The notes below the pieces were generated by a model. It was not told the DNA's origin. It saw only the letters and a program-made list of their open reading frames with translations, and did not search any database. A DNA stretch of 58,963 bases from Prochlorococcus sp. scB245a_520K10 (lineage in GTDB: Bacteria; Cyanobacteriota; Cyanobacteriia; PCC-6307; Cyanobiaceae): NCBI GenBank assembly GCA_000634515.1, contig JFNU01000179.1, forward strand, positions 1 to 58,963. Reading direction: 5' to 3'. The first letter of the stretch is position 1. Each line of letters starts with the position of its first letter. Made by a program: the position numbers and the translations under genes. Positions 19,099 through 29,233 of the stretch are shown one piece after another.

Positions 19099-20109
19099 AT
19101 GGCCAATAAAGAAATTTCTTACAATAATCCTGAGAAGGAATTAATAACAGATAAATCAATTCCAGAAGATAAAACCAAACAAATTAATAAAAAAAATACT
19201 ACGCAAAATAAAAAAACTGTACCAAAAAACGACAAATTAACTAAATCTTTTGATGAAATTTCTAATGAAATCTTTAAAGATCTCTTTTCAAAAAAAGACT
19301 CTTTAGTTAAAGAAATAAAAGAGTTAGAAACAAAAAAAGATGAATTAGAAAAAGAAATTGATTTAAATTTCAAAGGACAGTCAGATAATATCGCCAAGAG
19401 AGTTAAAGGCTTTCAAGAGTATTTAACTGGAGCTTTACAGAATCTTTCACAAAACGTAGAGAAACTTGAATTAGTTTCTCAACCAATAATCGTAAAGCCA
19501 TCTCCCCTTGATGAGAAAAAGCAAGACAATAGCACTAATAATGTAGTTAATGTACCTGCTCTTTCTGAAACATTTAAGCCAGATCAAGAGATTATAAAAA
19601 GTTTATTTTCAAGTTTCACAGAACAACCTGATTTTTATGCTGAACCTTGGAAATTAAGACGGAGTCTTGATTCATCAGATATAGAAATTATGGATGAATG
19701 GTTCTTTAATATGGGCGGCAGAGGTTCTCTTGAAAGTAGAGGATCTCGACAAAAAAATGCCTTGTTATCAGCGGGTTTAATATCTGTTCTTGGAGAATTA
19801 TATGGAGATCAGTTTCAGACTCTTATTTTAGCTTCGCAGCCTGAACGATTAGGGGAATGGAGAAGAATTCTGCAAGATTCACTTGGTCTTACAAGGGATG
19901 ACTTTGGACCTAATAGTGGGATTGTTCTTTTTGAAAGGCCTGAAGGTGTCATCGAAAGAGCTGACAGATTAGAAGCTAATGAAGAATTACCATTTATTAT
20001 CATTGATGCAGCAGAAACCTCTGTTGAAATTCCAATACTTCAATTCCCATTATGGGTTGCATTTGCTGGTTCAGATAATGAAATTTACGATGATCTTGAA
20101 CTAAACTAA
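19099..20109 (+). CDS. DUF3086 domain-containing protein
   Basis: The 336-residue protein starts with a polar, Lys/Asn-rich stretch (1-45). A predicted coiled coil follows (about 48-115, heptad-rich with [17 protein letters not shown]). The conserved DUF3086 core (about 170-330) contains [22 protein letters not shown] and [13 protein letters not shown]. It is a cyanobacteria-specific family without known activity. It follows the MlaE permease/DUF3119 pair and precedes plsY with 5 bp spacing, suggesting one lipid/envelope transcript. Confidence 0.82.
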   Translation: MANKEISYNNPEKELITDKSIPEDKTKQINKKNTTQNKKTVPKNDKLTKSFDEISNEIFKDLFSKKDSLVKEIKELETKKDELEKEIDLNFKGQSDNIAKRVKGFQEYLTGALQNLSQNVEKLELVSQPIIVKPSPLDEKKQDNSTNNVVNVPALSETFKPDQEIIKSLFSSFTEQPDFYAEPWKLRRSLDSSDIEIMDEWFFNMGGRGSLESRGSRQKNALLSAGLISVLGELYGDQFQTLILASQPERLGEWRRILQDSLGLTRDDFGPNSGIVLFERPEGVIERADRLEANEELPFIIIDAAETSVEIPILQFPLWVAFAGSDNEIYDDLELN

Positions 20110-20114
20110 TTTGT

Positions 20115-20705
20115 ATGAATATATTAATAATTTTTATAAGTTATCTTTTAGGATCACTTCCGACAGGTTTTTTAATTGGGAAATATCTCAAAAATATAGA
20201 TCTAAGAACTATAGGTTCTGGATCTACAGGGGCCACAAATGTCTTAAGAAATGTTGGGAAATGGCCAGCACTTTTTGTATTTATCATTGACGTTGGGAAA
20301 GGCCTTATTGCAGTAAAAATTGCTCAATATTACACAGCTCAAGGATTAATAGAAGTTCTAGCAGGCATATCCGCTATCTCGGGCCATATTTGGCCAATAT
20401 GGCTTAAAGGGAAAGGAGGGAAAGCTGTCGCGACTGGATTAGGCATGTTTTTAGCTCTTTCTTGGAAAGTTGGATTAGCATCTCTTGGCATTTTTTTAAT
20501 AGTGCTAACAAAAACTAAATTTGTTTCTTTATCCAGTATTTCAGCTGCAATCTTACTTCCTGTTTTTATGTTTTTTTACCTTGGTAATTTTATACACTCG
20601 TACTTTTTTATCAGTTTAATTGTGGCTGTATTAGTAATCTGGAAACATAGAACAAACATAACAAGATTGTTCAAGGGAGAAGAATCTAAAATTAACCAGA
20701 ATTAA
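20115..20705 (+). CDS. plsY: Glycerol-3-phosphate acyltransferase PlsY
   Basis: This integral membrane enzyme uses acyl-phosphate to acylate glycerol-3-phosphate, the first step of phospholipid synthesis. The three conserved loops are visible: [12 protein letters not shown] with [15 protein letters not shown] (about 36-50), a middle [21 protein letters not shown] (about 91-111), and [16 protein letters not shown] near the C-terminus. The length is 196 residues. The 3' end overlaps the convergent pyrF by 14 bp. Confidence 0.96.
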   Translation: MNILIIFISYLLGSLPTGFLIGKYLKNIDLRTIGSGSTGATNVLRNVGKWPALFVFIIDVGKGLIAVKIAQYYTAQGLIEVLAGISAISGHIWPIWLKGKGGKAVATGLGMFLALSWKVGLASLGIFLIVLTKTKFVSLSSISAAILLPVFMFFYLGNFIHSYFFISLIVAVLVIWKHRTNITRLFKGEESKINQN

Positions 20706-21423
20706 TAGATTTAAATATTTCTATTAGAGCTTTATTAGGATCTATAGCTTTTGATATTGATCTACCAATGACTAATTTAGAAGCGCCATTATCTATAGCT
20801 TCATGAGGAGTCATAATTCTATTTTGATCATCTTTATTTTCAATCTTTAACCTGATGCCTGGTGTAATTAGTTCAAAATTATCATTATAAATAGATCTCA
20901 ATGTTTTTACCTCCCAAGGGGAACAAACACATCCATCTAATCCGGCATCAAAAGATAACTTTGCAAGTCTCAATACATTTTCTTCAATTGAATTATTTCT
21001 ATCAAGATCAGTTTGAAAATCTTTAAGAGAAAAGCTTGTTAAAACAGTTATCCCTACAACAAATGGGGGTTTTACACTAACTGAGGTGGCTCCTTCTAAA
21101 GATGCTTTTTTTGAATCCTTAAGAGCTTTTAGACCTGCTGAAGCATGAATAGAAATTATATCAACCCCTAATTTAGAAACTTGGAAACATGCTGCACTCA
21201 TGGTATTTGGAATATCATGAAATTTTAAGTCTAAAAAAATTTTTTTATTTAAGCTTTTTAATATTTCAATAACTCTTGGACCTTCCCTAACAAAAAGCTC
21301 TAGACCAACTTTCACCCACTTAATATTAGGACATTTTTCTAGAAGTAATTTTGCTTGACCTAAATCTAGTCCATCAATTGCCAATATTATTTTATCTTCT
21401 GAATTAAATATGTTATTCATCAA
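20692..21423 (-). CDS. pyrF: Orotidine-5'-phosphate decarboxylase
   Basis: PyrF decarboxylates OMP to UMP, the last step of pyrimidine synthesis. The active-site motif [10 protein letters not shown] (about 65-74) contains the catalytic Asp-Lys-Asp network. The phosphate-binding ITPGIRL and LVIGRSI occur late. The 243 residues form a complete TIM barrel. The gene follows tyrS on the same strand with a 3-bp gap. Confidence 0.96.
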   Translation of the reverse strand: MMNNIFNSEDKIILAIDGLDLGQAKLLLEKCPNIKWVKVGLELFVREGPRVIEILKSLNKKIFLDLKFHDIPNTMSAACFQVSKLGVDIISIHASAGLKALKDSKKASLEGATSVSVKPPFVVGITVLTSFSLKDFQTDLDRNNSIEENVLRLAKLSFDAGLDGCVCSPWEVKTLRSIYNDNFELITPGIRLKIENKDDQNRIMTPHEAIDNGASKLVIGRSISKAIDPNKALIEIFKSINSG

Positions 21424-21426
21424 TTT

Positions 21427-22665
21427 TCAGTTTTCAAACCTCTTAATTATTTTTTTCCCAATTTGCAAAATTTTCCCTTCCAAATCATTTTTTGAATCAA
21501 AAACTAAATCAGGATTTATTACTTTCTGACTATCAATTTTTACGCCCCCACCTTTAATAGATCTTTTGGATTCACTACTAGATTTGAAAAGTTTTAGAGC
21601 ACTTAGCAAGTAAAAAAACTTAACTGGAAAAACTATTTCTTTTAATGAAATCTCCGGAATTTCTCCAACTTTTTCTTTGTGTCCAAGGAATAATTTTTCA
21701 CAGTTTGATTGCGCCTTTAATGCTTCTTCAGCCCCATGGAATATTGTAGTAACTTCTAAAGCCATTCTTCTCTGTAATTCACGAGGATCTGAGTTTTCAA
21801 GAAAACTTAAATCTAATTCAGTAAGTAATTCAAAATAAGTAGGTATTATATTGTCGGGTACTTTTTCTAACTTTGAATACATTGAAAGAGGATCATCAGT
21901 CAAACCTACAGTGTTAAATTCAGATTTGCTCATCTTCTTAACTCCATCTAAACCTGTCAAAATTGGTAACAGAACACCAAATTGAGGTTCTTGATTAAAA
22001 TGCCTTTGGAGATCCCTTCCTATTGCAATATTAAATTTCTGATCTGTACCTCCCAGCTCAATATCTGATTGAACAATTACCGAATCGTAACCTTGTAGTA
22101 GTGGATATAAAAATTCATGCAAAGCAATTGGAACTTGTGAAGTGTACCTTTTATTAAATTCCTCCTTAGCTAGCATTTGACTAACTGTTGCACTCCCCAT
22201 TAATTCAATTATCGAATTAAGATTTAAACCTTTTAACCATTCACTGTTGTATCTAATTTCTATTTTATCTTTTGAATCAAAATCTAAAATAGATTCATTA
22301 GCTGGCTTACCCATTCCAAGTTGGGTCAAGTATGTTTTTGCATTATCCTTAACTTGTTTTTCTGATAACTGCACTCTTGTTTTATTTTTCCCAGTTGGGT
22401 CGCCTATTTGAGCAGTAAAATCCCCAATAATTAAAACTGCAATATGTCCATTATCTTGAAATGCCCTAAGTTTTTTAAACAATATACTATGACCGAGGTG
22501 TATGTCGGTTCCAGTTGGATCAATTCCGAGTTTAACTCTTAATTTTTTATTATTTTTTTTCGCATTTTCTATTATCTCCGAAAAATCATAATCTGTACCT
22601 TTAATTGGAAAGTATTCCTCTATTCCTCTTGACAGCCATGATGGCAATATTAATTGATCTGACAT
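21427..22665 (-). CDS. tyrS: Tyrosyl-tRNA synthetase
   Basis: This class I aminoacyl-tRNA synthetase charges tRNA-Tyr. The HIGH-equivalent HLGHS is at about residues 57-61 and the KMSKS motif near residue 245. A C-terminal S4-like RNA-binding segment (about 345-410, with [12 protein letters not shown]) completes it. The length of 412 fits the TyrS type found in cyanobacteria and Gram-negative bacteria. It forms a small operon with pyrF and the upstream DUF1825 gene. Confidence 0.96.
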   Translation of the reverse strand: MSDQLILPSWLSRGIEEYFPIKGTDYDFSEIIENAKKNNKKLRVKLGIDPTGTDIHLGHSILFKKLRAFQDNGHIAVLIIGDFTAQIGDPTGKNKTRVQLSEKQVKDNAKTYLTQLGMGKPANESILDFDSKDKIEIRYNSEWLKGLNLNSIIELMGSATVSQMLAKEEFNKRYTSQVPIALHEFLYPLLQGYDSVIVQSDIELGGTDQKFNIAIGRDLQRHFNQEPQFGVLLPILTGLDGVKKMSKSEFNTVGLTDDPLSMYSKLEKVPDNIIPTYFELLTELDLSFLENSDPRELQRRMALEVTTIFHGAEEALKAQSNCEKLFLGHKEKVGEIPEISLKEIVFPVKFFYLLSALKLFKSSSESKRSIKGGGVKIDSQKVINPDLVFDSKNDLEGKILQIGKKIIKRFEN

Positions 22666-22684
22666 ATAGCTTTAACCGTTAAAT

Positions 22685-23008
22685 TTAAGAAGTTTTATCA
22701 AGTTCATCCTTCATTCTTATTAAGGTTTTATTCATCTGTTCAAACATTTGATCGGGAGTAATACCAAATTGGCTTAACTGTGTTTTTAATTGTTCTACTG
22801 TCATTTTTGCTTGAAAATCTTCAGACAATTCAAATCTTTTCATAAAAACCTTATAACGATCCATTAGAGTTTCCATTTTTTTTATGAACATTTTTTTACC
22901 TTCCCTGTCAAATTTTCCATAATCAGAGCCAAGTTTCATAAGTTCTTGGTAATCAGTAAAAAGCTTTTTAGCTTCTTCCTGAACGATGTCTGACTCAAAA
23001 AATCCCAT
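22685..23008 (-). CDS. DUF1825 family protein
   Basis: I selected the ATG that gives MGFFESDIVQEEA (107 residues), the family's typical start; an upstream in-frame ATG at 23029 would add seven residues. The protein is soluble, charged and mostly helical, with no catalytic motif. DUF1825 is conserved in nearly all cyanobacteria but uncharacterised. It lies 19 bp upstream of tyrS. Confidence 0.85.
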   Translation of the reverse strand: MGFFESDIVQEEAKKLFTDYQELMKLGSDYGKFDREGKKMFIKKMETLMDRYKVFMKRFELSEDFQAKMTVEQLKTQLSQFGITPDQMFEQMNKTLIRMKDELDKTS

Positions 23009-23159
23009 TTCTATTTTTTTACTTCGCAATATTAAGGCTCAATTACAAGATAACAAGAATCTTTTAAATTGATTAGAACATTAATAAATTTTAGTTTATA
23101 AATAATTCTTTGATTTATATTTTTTCAGAATTAAATTTAGTAGACATGTATTATAAATA

Positions 23160-23771
23160 TTGGAAAAATTCAACGTAAATAATAATTCAACCCAAAATAG
23201 ACAATTTGAATTATTTGGTTCAAATTTAAATACATCAATTAATTTTCAAAACCCAAATAATTTAAAAATCAAATGTGAAACCTTGACTGGATGGAGAGAC
23301 AGAATCCATAATCACCAATTCAAAATTTCAAGAGATACTTACAATAAAACTTTGCACCAAACAAGTCTTCCTATAAATACAATTTCCAATGAAAGAAAAA
23401 TTGATCCGTTTTCTCTGCAGCCATTATCATTGAACTTTTGGAGAACCAATCAATATATACACAATGGTCCAGCAATGTATTTTGTAATTGACTCGATGGA
23501 GAGTTCTAAAATAATTCTATATATAGGAGAAACAAATTCAGCGAATAAAAGATGGAAGGGAGAACATGACTGTAAAAATTACCTCATGAACTATAAAGAA
23601 GCCCTAGCTCAGAACAATCTCTCAAGCCATCAAGATATTCGTTTCTTCTTAGATGTACCTAAAGAAGTAAAATTAAGACGTAAATTAGAACAGCAACTGA
23701 TATATTTATGGTTACCACCTTTTAATAAAGAAACTAGAGGTAGGTGGGCAACTACTTTCACAAACGATTAA
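23160..23771 (+). CDS. GIY-YIG nuclease domain protein, picocyanobacterial
   Basis: The first roughly 100 residues are Asn-rich and unassigned, with GWRDRIHNHQFKISR resembling a conserved start module. The second half looks like a GIY-YIG nuclease: YFVI (107-110), LYIGET (120-125), KRWKGEH (130-136), a late Glu (E177 region) and PPFNKET. These correspond to the two GIY/YIG strands, Arg, His, Glu and Asn of the fold. The partner or target is unknown. The start is TTG. It is divergent from the DUF1825-tyrS-pyrF operon. Confidence 0.72.
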   Translation: MEKFNVNNNSTQNRQFELFGSNLNTSINFQNPNNLKIKCETLTGWRDRIHNHQFKISRDTYNKTLHQTSLPINTISNERKIDPFSLQPLSLNFWRTNQYIHNGPAMYFVIDSMESSKIILYIGETNSANKRWKGEHDCKNYLMNYKEALAQNNLSSHQDIRFFLDVPKEVKLRRKLEQQLIYLWLPPFNKETRGRWATTFTND

Positions 23772-23794
23772 AAGTTAATTAAATCAATTTTAAA

Positions 23795-25267
23795 ATGCAA
23801 TTTTCCACATTCCAAAAAAATCTCGAAAACTGGCAGGGGGCTTCATTAATTTTTGGAGTTTTAGAGGAAGAAATTGCAAGCCAACTTGAAAAAATAAAAT
23901 TTGTTGTTGACCCAAAATTATTACAAAAAAAAGTTTCTCAAAAAAAATTCAAAGGAGAAAAAGGGAAAACTTTAAGCTTTGAACTTCTAGATCAAAAATT
24001 AGAAACTTTAATAATAGTTGGTCTTGGTAAATCAAAAGATCTAAATAAAAGTGATATAGAAAACTCAATAGGAAATCTAATTAGGAAAACTGTTGACACA
24101 AATGAAAGAATCAGCATATTGCTACCTTGGGATTTAATAAATTCACAACTAGAAATAAATAAATTAGCAGAGTCAATCAGATTATCCGCTTATAAGGACA
24201 ATAGATTTAATAAGAAAAAAGACGAAAAGAAAGTTCTTAAAGAAATAGAGTTTTTGAATTTTAAAAAATTTGAGAATATTAACTTTGAAGAGACACAAAA
24301 AATATGTGAAGGTGTAGAACTAGCCAGAAGACTTGTAGCCGCCCCTCCAAATAGTCTTACGCCCCAGGAAATGTCTATGCAAGCTTCGCAAATAGCAAAA
24401 GATCATGGATTGCAAGTAAAAATTTTAGAGGCAAAAGACTGTCAAGACTTAGGAATGGGTGCATATTTAGCTGTAGCAAAAGGTTCTGATCTAGATCCTA
24501 AATTTATACATCTTACTTTGAAGCCAGAGGGGCCTATAAAAGAAAAGATTGCTCTAGTAGGGAAGGGTTTAACCTTTGATTCTGGAGGATACAACCTTAA
24601 AGTAGGAGCATCTCAAATTGAAATGATGAAATATGATATGGGCGGAAGCGCTGCAGTTTTAGGAGCAGCAAAAGCACTTGGAGCAATAAAACCAAAGGGA
24701 CTAGAAATACATTTTATTGTGGCAGCTTGCGAAAACATGATAAATGGATCTGCAGTACATCCTGGAGATGTAGTTAAGGCCTCTAATGGGAAGACAATTG
24801 AAATAAATAACACTGATGCAGAGGGTAGACTCACATTAGCTGATGCTTTAACTTACGCATCAAATTTAAAACCGGATTCAATAATAGATCTCGCCACTTT
24901 AACAGGTGCGATTGTTGTTGCTTTAGGAAATGATGTAGCTGGATTCTGGAGCAATAATAATGATTTAGCAAATGATCTAAAAGCTGCATCAGCTGAGGCT
25001 GGAGAAGAATTATGGCAAATGCCTTTACAAAAATCTTATAAAGAAGGGTTAAAGTCTCATATAGCTGATATGAAAAATACAGGTCCTAGAGCAGGCGGAT
25101 CAATAACCGCTGCTTTGTTTCTAGAGGAATTCTTTCATGAAGATATAAAATGGGCTCATATTGATATTGCAGGCACTTGTTGGACTGATAAGAATAAGGG
25201 GATTAATCCATCAGGTGCAACCGGTTTTGGAGTTAAAACTCTTGTTCAATGGATTAAAAACAAATAA
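23795..25267 (+). CDS. pepA: Leucyl aminopeptidase (M17, PepA)
   Basis: This hexameric dizinc/manganese aminopeptidase releases N-terminal residues from peptides. The 490-residue protein carries the catalytic signature [12 protein letters not shown] (about 340-351) and the metal-binding [14 protein letters not shown] (about 252-265). The N-terminal 160 residues form the less conserved domain. It is complete. A convergent msrA lies 12 bp downstream. Confidence 0.96.
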   Translation: MQFSTFQKNLENWQGASLIFGVLEEEIASQLEKIKFVVDPKLLQKKVSQKKFKGEKGKTLSFELLDQKLETLIIVGLGKSKDLNKSDIENSIGNLIRKTVDTNERISILLPWDLINSQLEINKLAESIRLSAYKDNRFNKKKDEKKVLKEIEFLNFKKFENINFEETQKICEGVELARRLVAAPPNSLTPQEMSMQASQIAKDHGLQVKILEAKDCQDLGMGAYLAVAKGSDLDPKFIHLTLKPEGPIKEKIALVGKGLTFDSGGYNLKVGASQIEMMKYDMGGSAAVLGAAKALGAIKPKGLEIHFIVAACENMINGSAVHPGDVVKASNGKTIEINNTDAEGRLTLADALTYASNLKPDSIIDLATLTGAIVVALGNDVAGFWSNNNDLANDLKAASAEAGEELWQMPLQKSYKEGLKSHIADMKNTGPRAGGSITAALFLEEFFHEDIKWAHIDIAGTCWTDKNKGINPSGATGFGVKTLVQWIKNK

Positions 25268-25279
25268 TTATATTTAGAA

Positions 25280-25882
25280 TTATTCTGACCACAGATTTGT
25301 TGATCTAGCATTATCCCCCCACAACTTATCCAATTTCTGATCTCTCCTACAGGAGAATCTATAAAATTTATATTTTAATTCATTTCTCTCAGCAAAATCT
25401 TGATGATATTCTTCAGCTAACCAAAATTTACCTTTTGATTTTAGTTCTACAGATATTTTTTCTAATGGCACTTTCAATTCATGAGAAGCCGAAATAAGTG
25501 CATTTTTTGCATCACTTTCCTCAGTTGAATCCTTGAAAAAGATCACTGGCCTATAAGAGTCTCCACGATCACAAAATTGTCCTTTACCGTCAAGAGGATC
25601 AATATTCCTCAAATAGAGCCTAAGAATCTCAGATAAACTAACTAGTTTGGAATCATAATTAACCAAAACCACTTCCTGATGCTCTTCATGATTTTCGTAG
25701 GTTGGATTTTGTAAATCCCCTCCTGAATAGCCACTTTGTACAAAATTTATCCCCTCTAGAGACTCTAAATCATGTTCTAAACACCAAAAACAACCTCCTG
25801 CAAGAATCAATTCCTCTGCCAGAGTATTTATAGGGCTAATTAATATTGAAAAAGCAATTATTAAAGGTAAAAAATAATTCAT
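25280..25882 (-). CDS. msrA: Peptide methionine-S-sulfoxide reductase MsrA, exported form
   Basis: MsrA reduces methionine-S-sulfoxide in proteins. The active site GGCFWCLE includes the catalytic C31 and C34, and SGYSGG follows near residue 53. A C-terminal YHQDF and Cys complete the family pattern. Unlike cytosolic MsrA, this one begins with a hydrophobic leader ending near LAEE (about residue 22), so it probably acts in the periplasm or thylakoid lumen, where photosynthetic oxidants arise. The length is 200 residues. It lies 16 bp after lpxB. Confidence 0.92.
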   Translation of the reverse strand: MNYFLPLIIAFSILISPINTLAEELILAGGCFWCLEHDLESLEGINFVQSGYSGGDLQNPTYENHEEHQEVVLVNYDSKLVSLSEILRLYLRNIDPLDGKGQFCDRGDSYRPVIFFKDSTEESDAKNALISASHELKVPLEKISVELKSKGKFWLAEEYHQDFAERNELKYKFYRFSCRRDQKLDKLWGDNARSTNLWSE

Positions 25883-25898
25883 TTTTTTATTATAGAGT

Positions 25899-27077
25899 TT
25901 AAATAATTGAATTAATAATCTCTTTAGCAGCTCGTTGTACTACACCTTCTTCGCCTAATTCTTTTTTTAAAAAAGCATAACCTTTTTTAATTTTTATTTT
26001 TTCTGACTTCCTTTCGAGAATTTTACAAGATTTATAAAAGATTTTCTTTTCGTCAAACTCTCTCTGTACAAATTCAGGGATTATTAACTTATTAACTAAC
26101 AAATTTACAGGAGAAATAAATCTTACTTTGAAATTGAGAATTTTTTTAGCAATAAAAGCTGTTATCCTACTTACTCTATAACCAACAATCTGTGGTATTC
26201 CATATAAAGCTAATTCCATATTAACTGTCCCAGATTTGCAAAAAGCAATTTTTGTAAGCGAATAAATATAAGGCTTTAATCTTGCGTTATCTTTTTGAGA
26301 AATAACTTTTCCTTTAACTTGATATTTTCTAAAGGCTTCATTGAATTTTTCATCAAAAACTTTCCTACAGGAGGGTATATAGACAACTAAGCTTGGATAT
26401 TTTTGTTGTAATTTTCTTGCCGCCATCATAAATGTAGGTAATATATACTTCAATTCTTGAGGTCTTGATGCTGGCATTAAAAGTAGAATGTTTTCATCTG
26501 AGCGAAGACTTAGAATTGTTCGGGCATCTTTCTTTAGGGGAAGTTTTTTTGTCAAATCAATCATTGGATGTCCAACCCACAAAACATTTCCACCCCTCTT
26601 TTTATAGAATGCTGCTTCTTTCTTAAAAATCGCAAAAATTTTATCAGAAAAATTTATTAAATTTGTCGTAGTATTATTTCCAACCCTCCAAGCCCATTCT
26701 TGAGGAGCAATATAGTAGAAAATTGGGATTTTAGTCCTCGATCTTTTTAATTTGGTTCCAATTTTTATATTGGGACCCATATAGTCAATCAAAATTAAGC
26801 AATCTGGAGGATATTTTTTTAATAATTTATAAAATCTTTTTTGAATTATTATTGTTGGGATAATAAGAGGTAAAGCCTCCCAAATTCCTATTGCACTAAT
26901 TGAAGTAGTATCTTGAAGAATTTTCACCCCTTCATTCTTCATCCTTTCCCCACCTAATCCGCAAATTTCTAAATCAATAGATTTTTCTTTTGCTTCATCT
27001 AATAATGCTTTTGATAACAAACTTCCGTGCAAATCTCCAGATACTTCTCCGGTACTTATAAATATCTTTTTATTCAT
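25899..27077 (-). CDS. lpxB: Lipid-A-disaccharide synthase
   Basis: LpxB joins UDP-diacylglucosamine and lipid X to form the lipid A disaccharide at the inner membrane. The GT19-type N-terminus has STGEVSGDLHG (about 8-18). The middle has YYIAPQEWAWR, and the donor-binding end has AFCKSGTVNMELAL near residue 278. It is complete at 392 residues. Its start overlaps the lpxA stop by one base, within the bamA-lpxC-fabZ-lpxA-lpxB operon. Confidence 0.95.
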   Translation of the reverse strand: MNKKIFISTGEVSGDLHGSLLSKALLDEAKEKSIDLEICGLGGERMKNEGVKILQDTTSISAIGIWEALPLIIPTIIIQKRFYKLLKKYPPDCLILIDYMGPNIKIGTKLKRSRTKIPIFYYIAPQEWAWRVGNNTTTNLINFSDKIFAIFKKEAAFYKKRGGNVLWVGHPMIDLTKKLPLKKDARTILSLRSDENILLLMPASRPQELKYILPTFMMAARKLQQKYPSLVVYIPSCRKVFDEKFNEAFRKYQVKGKVISQKDNARLKPYIYSLTKIAFCKSGTVNMELALYGIPQIVGYRVSRITAFIAKKILNFKVRFISPVNLLVNKLIIPEFVQREFDEKKIFYKSCKILERKSEKIKIKKGYAFLKKELGEEGVVQRAAKEIINSII

Positions 27078-27928
27078 TAATTCACTAAAGGCATTGGACC
27101 ACGTCTTTCTTTTGATATTGAATCTTTTAAAAAATCACATAATTTTGTTGAAGAAATATCTAATTTGCCTTTTGATGCCATTTCCAAAGCGTCAGACATT
27201 ACATAATTGGACTTAAAAAGTAAATTCCAAGTGCTTTGCAAAAGTTTTAAATCAAAATCCTTATTTTCCAGTAATCCACTTCTTTTAATTCCAATCCTAT
27301 TCAAACCTCTCAATCTTCCTGGATGACCTTCGGCCAAACAAAAAGGAGGTACATCTCTATCTACTCTAGTCATGCCTCCTATCATTGCTAAATATCCAAT
27401 ATGTACAAATTGATGAATACCTAAACAGCCGCCAATAATTGCTTTATCTTCAACCTTTACATGGCCTGCAACTTGAACACTATTTGATAAAACTATCCTA
27501 TTCCCAAGTACACAATTATGGCCTATGTGAGTGTAGGCCATTAACAGATTATTATTGCCAATAATAGTTTTTTCTCCTTCATCAGTCGCTTTATTAATAG
27601 TTACACATTCTCTAAAAGTGTTATTATCGCCAATAATTACTTCAGTAGATGCACCTTTATATTTGAGATCTTGGGGATCCAGACCTATAAATACATTTGG
27701 GAAAACTTTATTGTTTCTACCAATTTGAGTTCTTCCTGTAATAACAGCATTTGGACCTATTTCAGTTCCTTTACCGATACTCACATCAGGACCAACGATA
27801 GCTCCTTGAGAAATGATAACGCCATCATGCAATTCGGCACTTGAGTCAACAAAAGCGTTTGGGTGAACTTTTACACCCTTAAAGGTTTCCTTTAATTCAG
27901 CATTTTTGTTCTTCATATTTCTAATCAA
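27077..27928 (-). CDS. lpxA: UDP-N-acetylglucosamine acyltransferase LpxA
   Basis: LpxA performs the first acylation of UDP-GlcNAc in lipid A synthesis. The left-handed beta-helix is visible as hexapeptide repeats from about residue 22 to 200, with the catalytic-region phrase [10 protein letters not shown] and [13 protein letters not shown]. The frame gives a TTG start at 27928 overlapping fabZ by 8 bp; an ATG four codons inside (27916) is an equally plausible start. The length is 279-283 residues. Confidence 0.95.
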   Translation of the reverse strand: MIRNMKNKNAELKETFKGVKVHPNAFVDSSAELHDGVIISQGAIVGPDVSIGKGTEIGPNAVITGRTQIGRNNKVFPNVFIGLDPQDLKYKGASTEVIIGDNNTFRECVTINKATDEGEKTIIGNNNLLMAYTHIGHNCVLGNRIVLSNSVQVAGHVKVEDKAIIGGCLGIHQFVHIGYLAMIGGMTRVDRDVPPFCLAEGHPGRLRGLNRIGIKRSGLLENKDFDLKLLQSTWNLLFKSNYVMSDALEMASKGKLDISSTKLCDFLKDSISKERRGPMPLVN

Positions 27929-28379
27929 CTAATGAAAACATTAATTCGCCTGCACAAACCAACTTTCCATCAACATGTGCCTCTCCTTTCACCTTGCCAA
28001 ATCTTTTTCTTTTAATACTCAATAACTCACAAGTAATTATTAATTGATCACCAGGTACAACAGGTTTTCTAAATTTAACATTGTTGATTCCTGCAAAAAC
28101 AAAAAGTCCTTTAGGGAGATCAGGCATTTGCGTTACTATTATTCCCCCAACTTGAGCCATTGATTCAACAATAAGTACTCCTGGCATCAAGGGTCTTTCG
28201 GGAAAGTGTCCTTGAAATTGAGGCTCGTTTATAGTTATATTTTTTACAGCGACAGCGCGTACCCCAGGAATATGCTCTAAGACTTTATCCACGAGAGCAA
28301 ATGGATACCTATGCGGTAATAAACCTAATATTTTCTCAGAGGAGAGTTGATTATTTTCACTGGATAATTTCTTTTCCAA
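27921..28379 (-). CDS. fabZ: 3-hydroxyacyl-[acyl-carrier-protein] dehydratase FabZ
   Basis: FabZ dehydrates 3-hydroxyacyl-ACP in the fatty-acid cycle. The hot-dog fold motif [12 protein letters not shown] (25-36) and the catalytic [15 protein letters not shown] (58-72), with the His and Glu pair, are present. The 152-residue length is usual. Placement between lpxC and lpxA links fatty-acid supply to lipid A assembly, as in many Gram-negative bacteria. Confidence 0.97.
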   Translation of the reverse strand: MEKKLSSENNQLSSEKILGLLPHRYPFALVDKVLEHIPGVRAVAVKNITINEPQFQGHFPERPLMPGVLIVESMAQVGGIIVTQMPDLPKGLFVFAGINNVKFRKPVVPGDQLIITCELLSIKRKRFGKVKGEAHVDGKLVCAGELMFSLVD

Positions 28380-28396
28380 AACAATTAAAGATAAAG

Positions 28397-29233
28397 TTAA
28401 TTTTTTAGTGATGAGGCAAACAAAGCATTCAAAGAATGTGATCCTTTATAAACTAAAATTTGTGCCTTAGGTAACCCTACCAAAGCTAAGTCCCCAATAA
28501 GGTCTAAAATTTTATGTCTTATTGGTTCATTATCAAATCTTAATGGTGGATTAACCCATTCATCACCATCACAAACAAGAGCATTTTCCAAACTTCCCCC
28601 TTTGATTAATCCAAGTTCACTTAATTCTTGAAATTGATCCTTAAATCCAAATGTCCTTGCTGGAGCAATCATTTCAACGAAACTTTTTGGATTTAAATCA
28701 ACTACAAAAGTTTGATTACCAATTGCTTTATAGGAAAAACTTATAGTGGAAATAATTGTAGTTTTTTCAGACGGGGTAGCTGCTATAACTGAGCCTTCTT
28801 TGTTTAAAATAATTGATTTATTAATCTCTCGAAAAAAATTATCAGGTTTGGGGGCTTTTTTTATACCTACTTCTTCAAAATCTCTAACCCACTGAATTGC
28901 CGATCCATCTAAAAGCGGGATCTCTTTACCATCAACCTCAATATGTATATAACTTAACCCACACCCAGCCATTGAAGATAATAAATGTTCAATAGTATAT
29001 AAATTTCTCCCTCCTATTTTAACCGCCGTACAAAGCATCGTACTTCCAATTAAATCTTGGGTAAGCTTAAAAATCTCGTTTGGTTTATCCCTAAAAGAAA
29101 CATGGTAGCCTTCTTTATCATAAGAAGAAATTTTAACTCTTGTTTTTTCTCCACTATGTAGGCCAATACCTTCTCTGGATATAACCCCAGCTAAGGTATA
29201 GCAACAATCATAATTCGTAGGCCAAGAAAACAC
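28397..29233 (-). CDS. lpxC: UDP-3-O-acyl-N-acetylglucosamine deacetylase LpxC
   Basis: LpxC is the zinc deacetylase that commits precursors to lipid A. The early phrase [10 protein letters not shown] (about 22-31), the zinc ligand in [12 protein letters not shown] (about 73-84) and the late [15 protein letters not shown], with HKxxDxxGD (His and Asp zinc ligands), are seen. The length is 278 residues. The gene begins directly after the bamA stop with no gap, confirming operon structure. Confidence 0.96.
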   Translation of the reverse strand: MFSWPTNYDCCYTLAGVISREGIGLHSGEKTRVKISSYDKEGYHVSFRDKPNEIFKLTQDLIGSTMLCTAVKIGGRNLYTIEHLLSSMAGCGLSYIHIEVDGKEIPLLDGSAIQWVRDFEEVGIKKAPKPDNFFREINKSIILNKEGSVIAATPSEKTTIISTISFSYKAIGNQTFVVDLNPKSFVEMIAPARTFGFKDQFQELSELGLIKGGSLENALVCDGDEWVNPPLRFDNEPIRHKILDLIGDLALVGLPKAQILVYKGSHSLNALFASSLKN

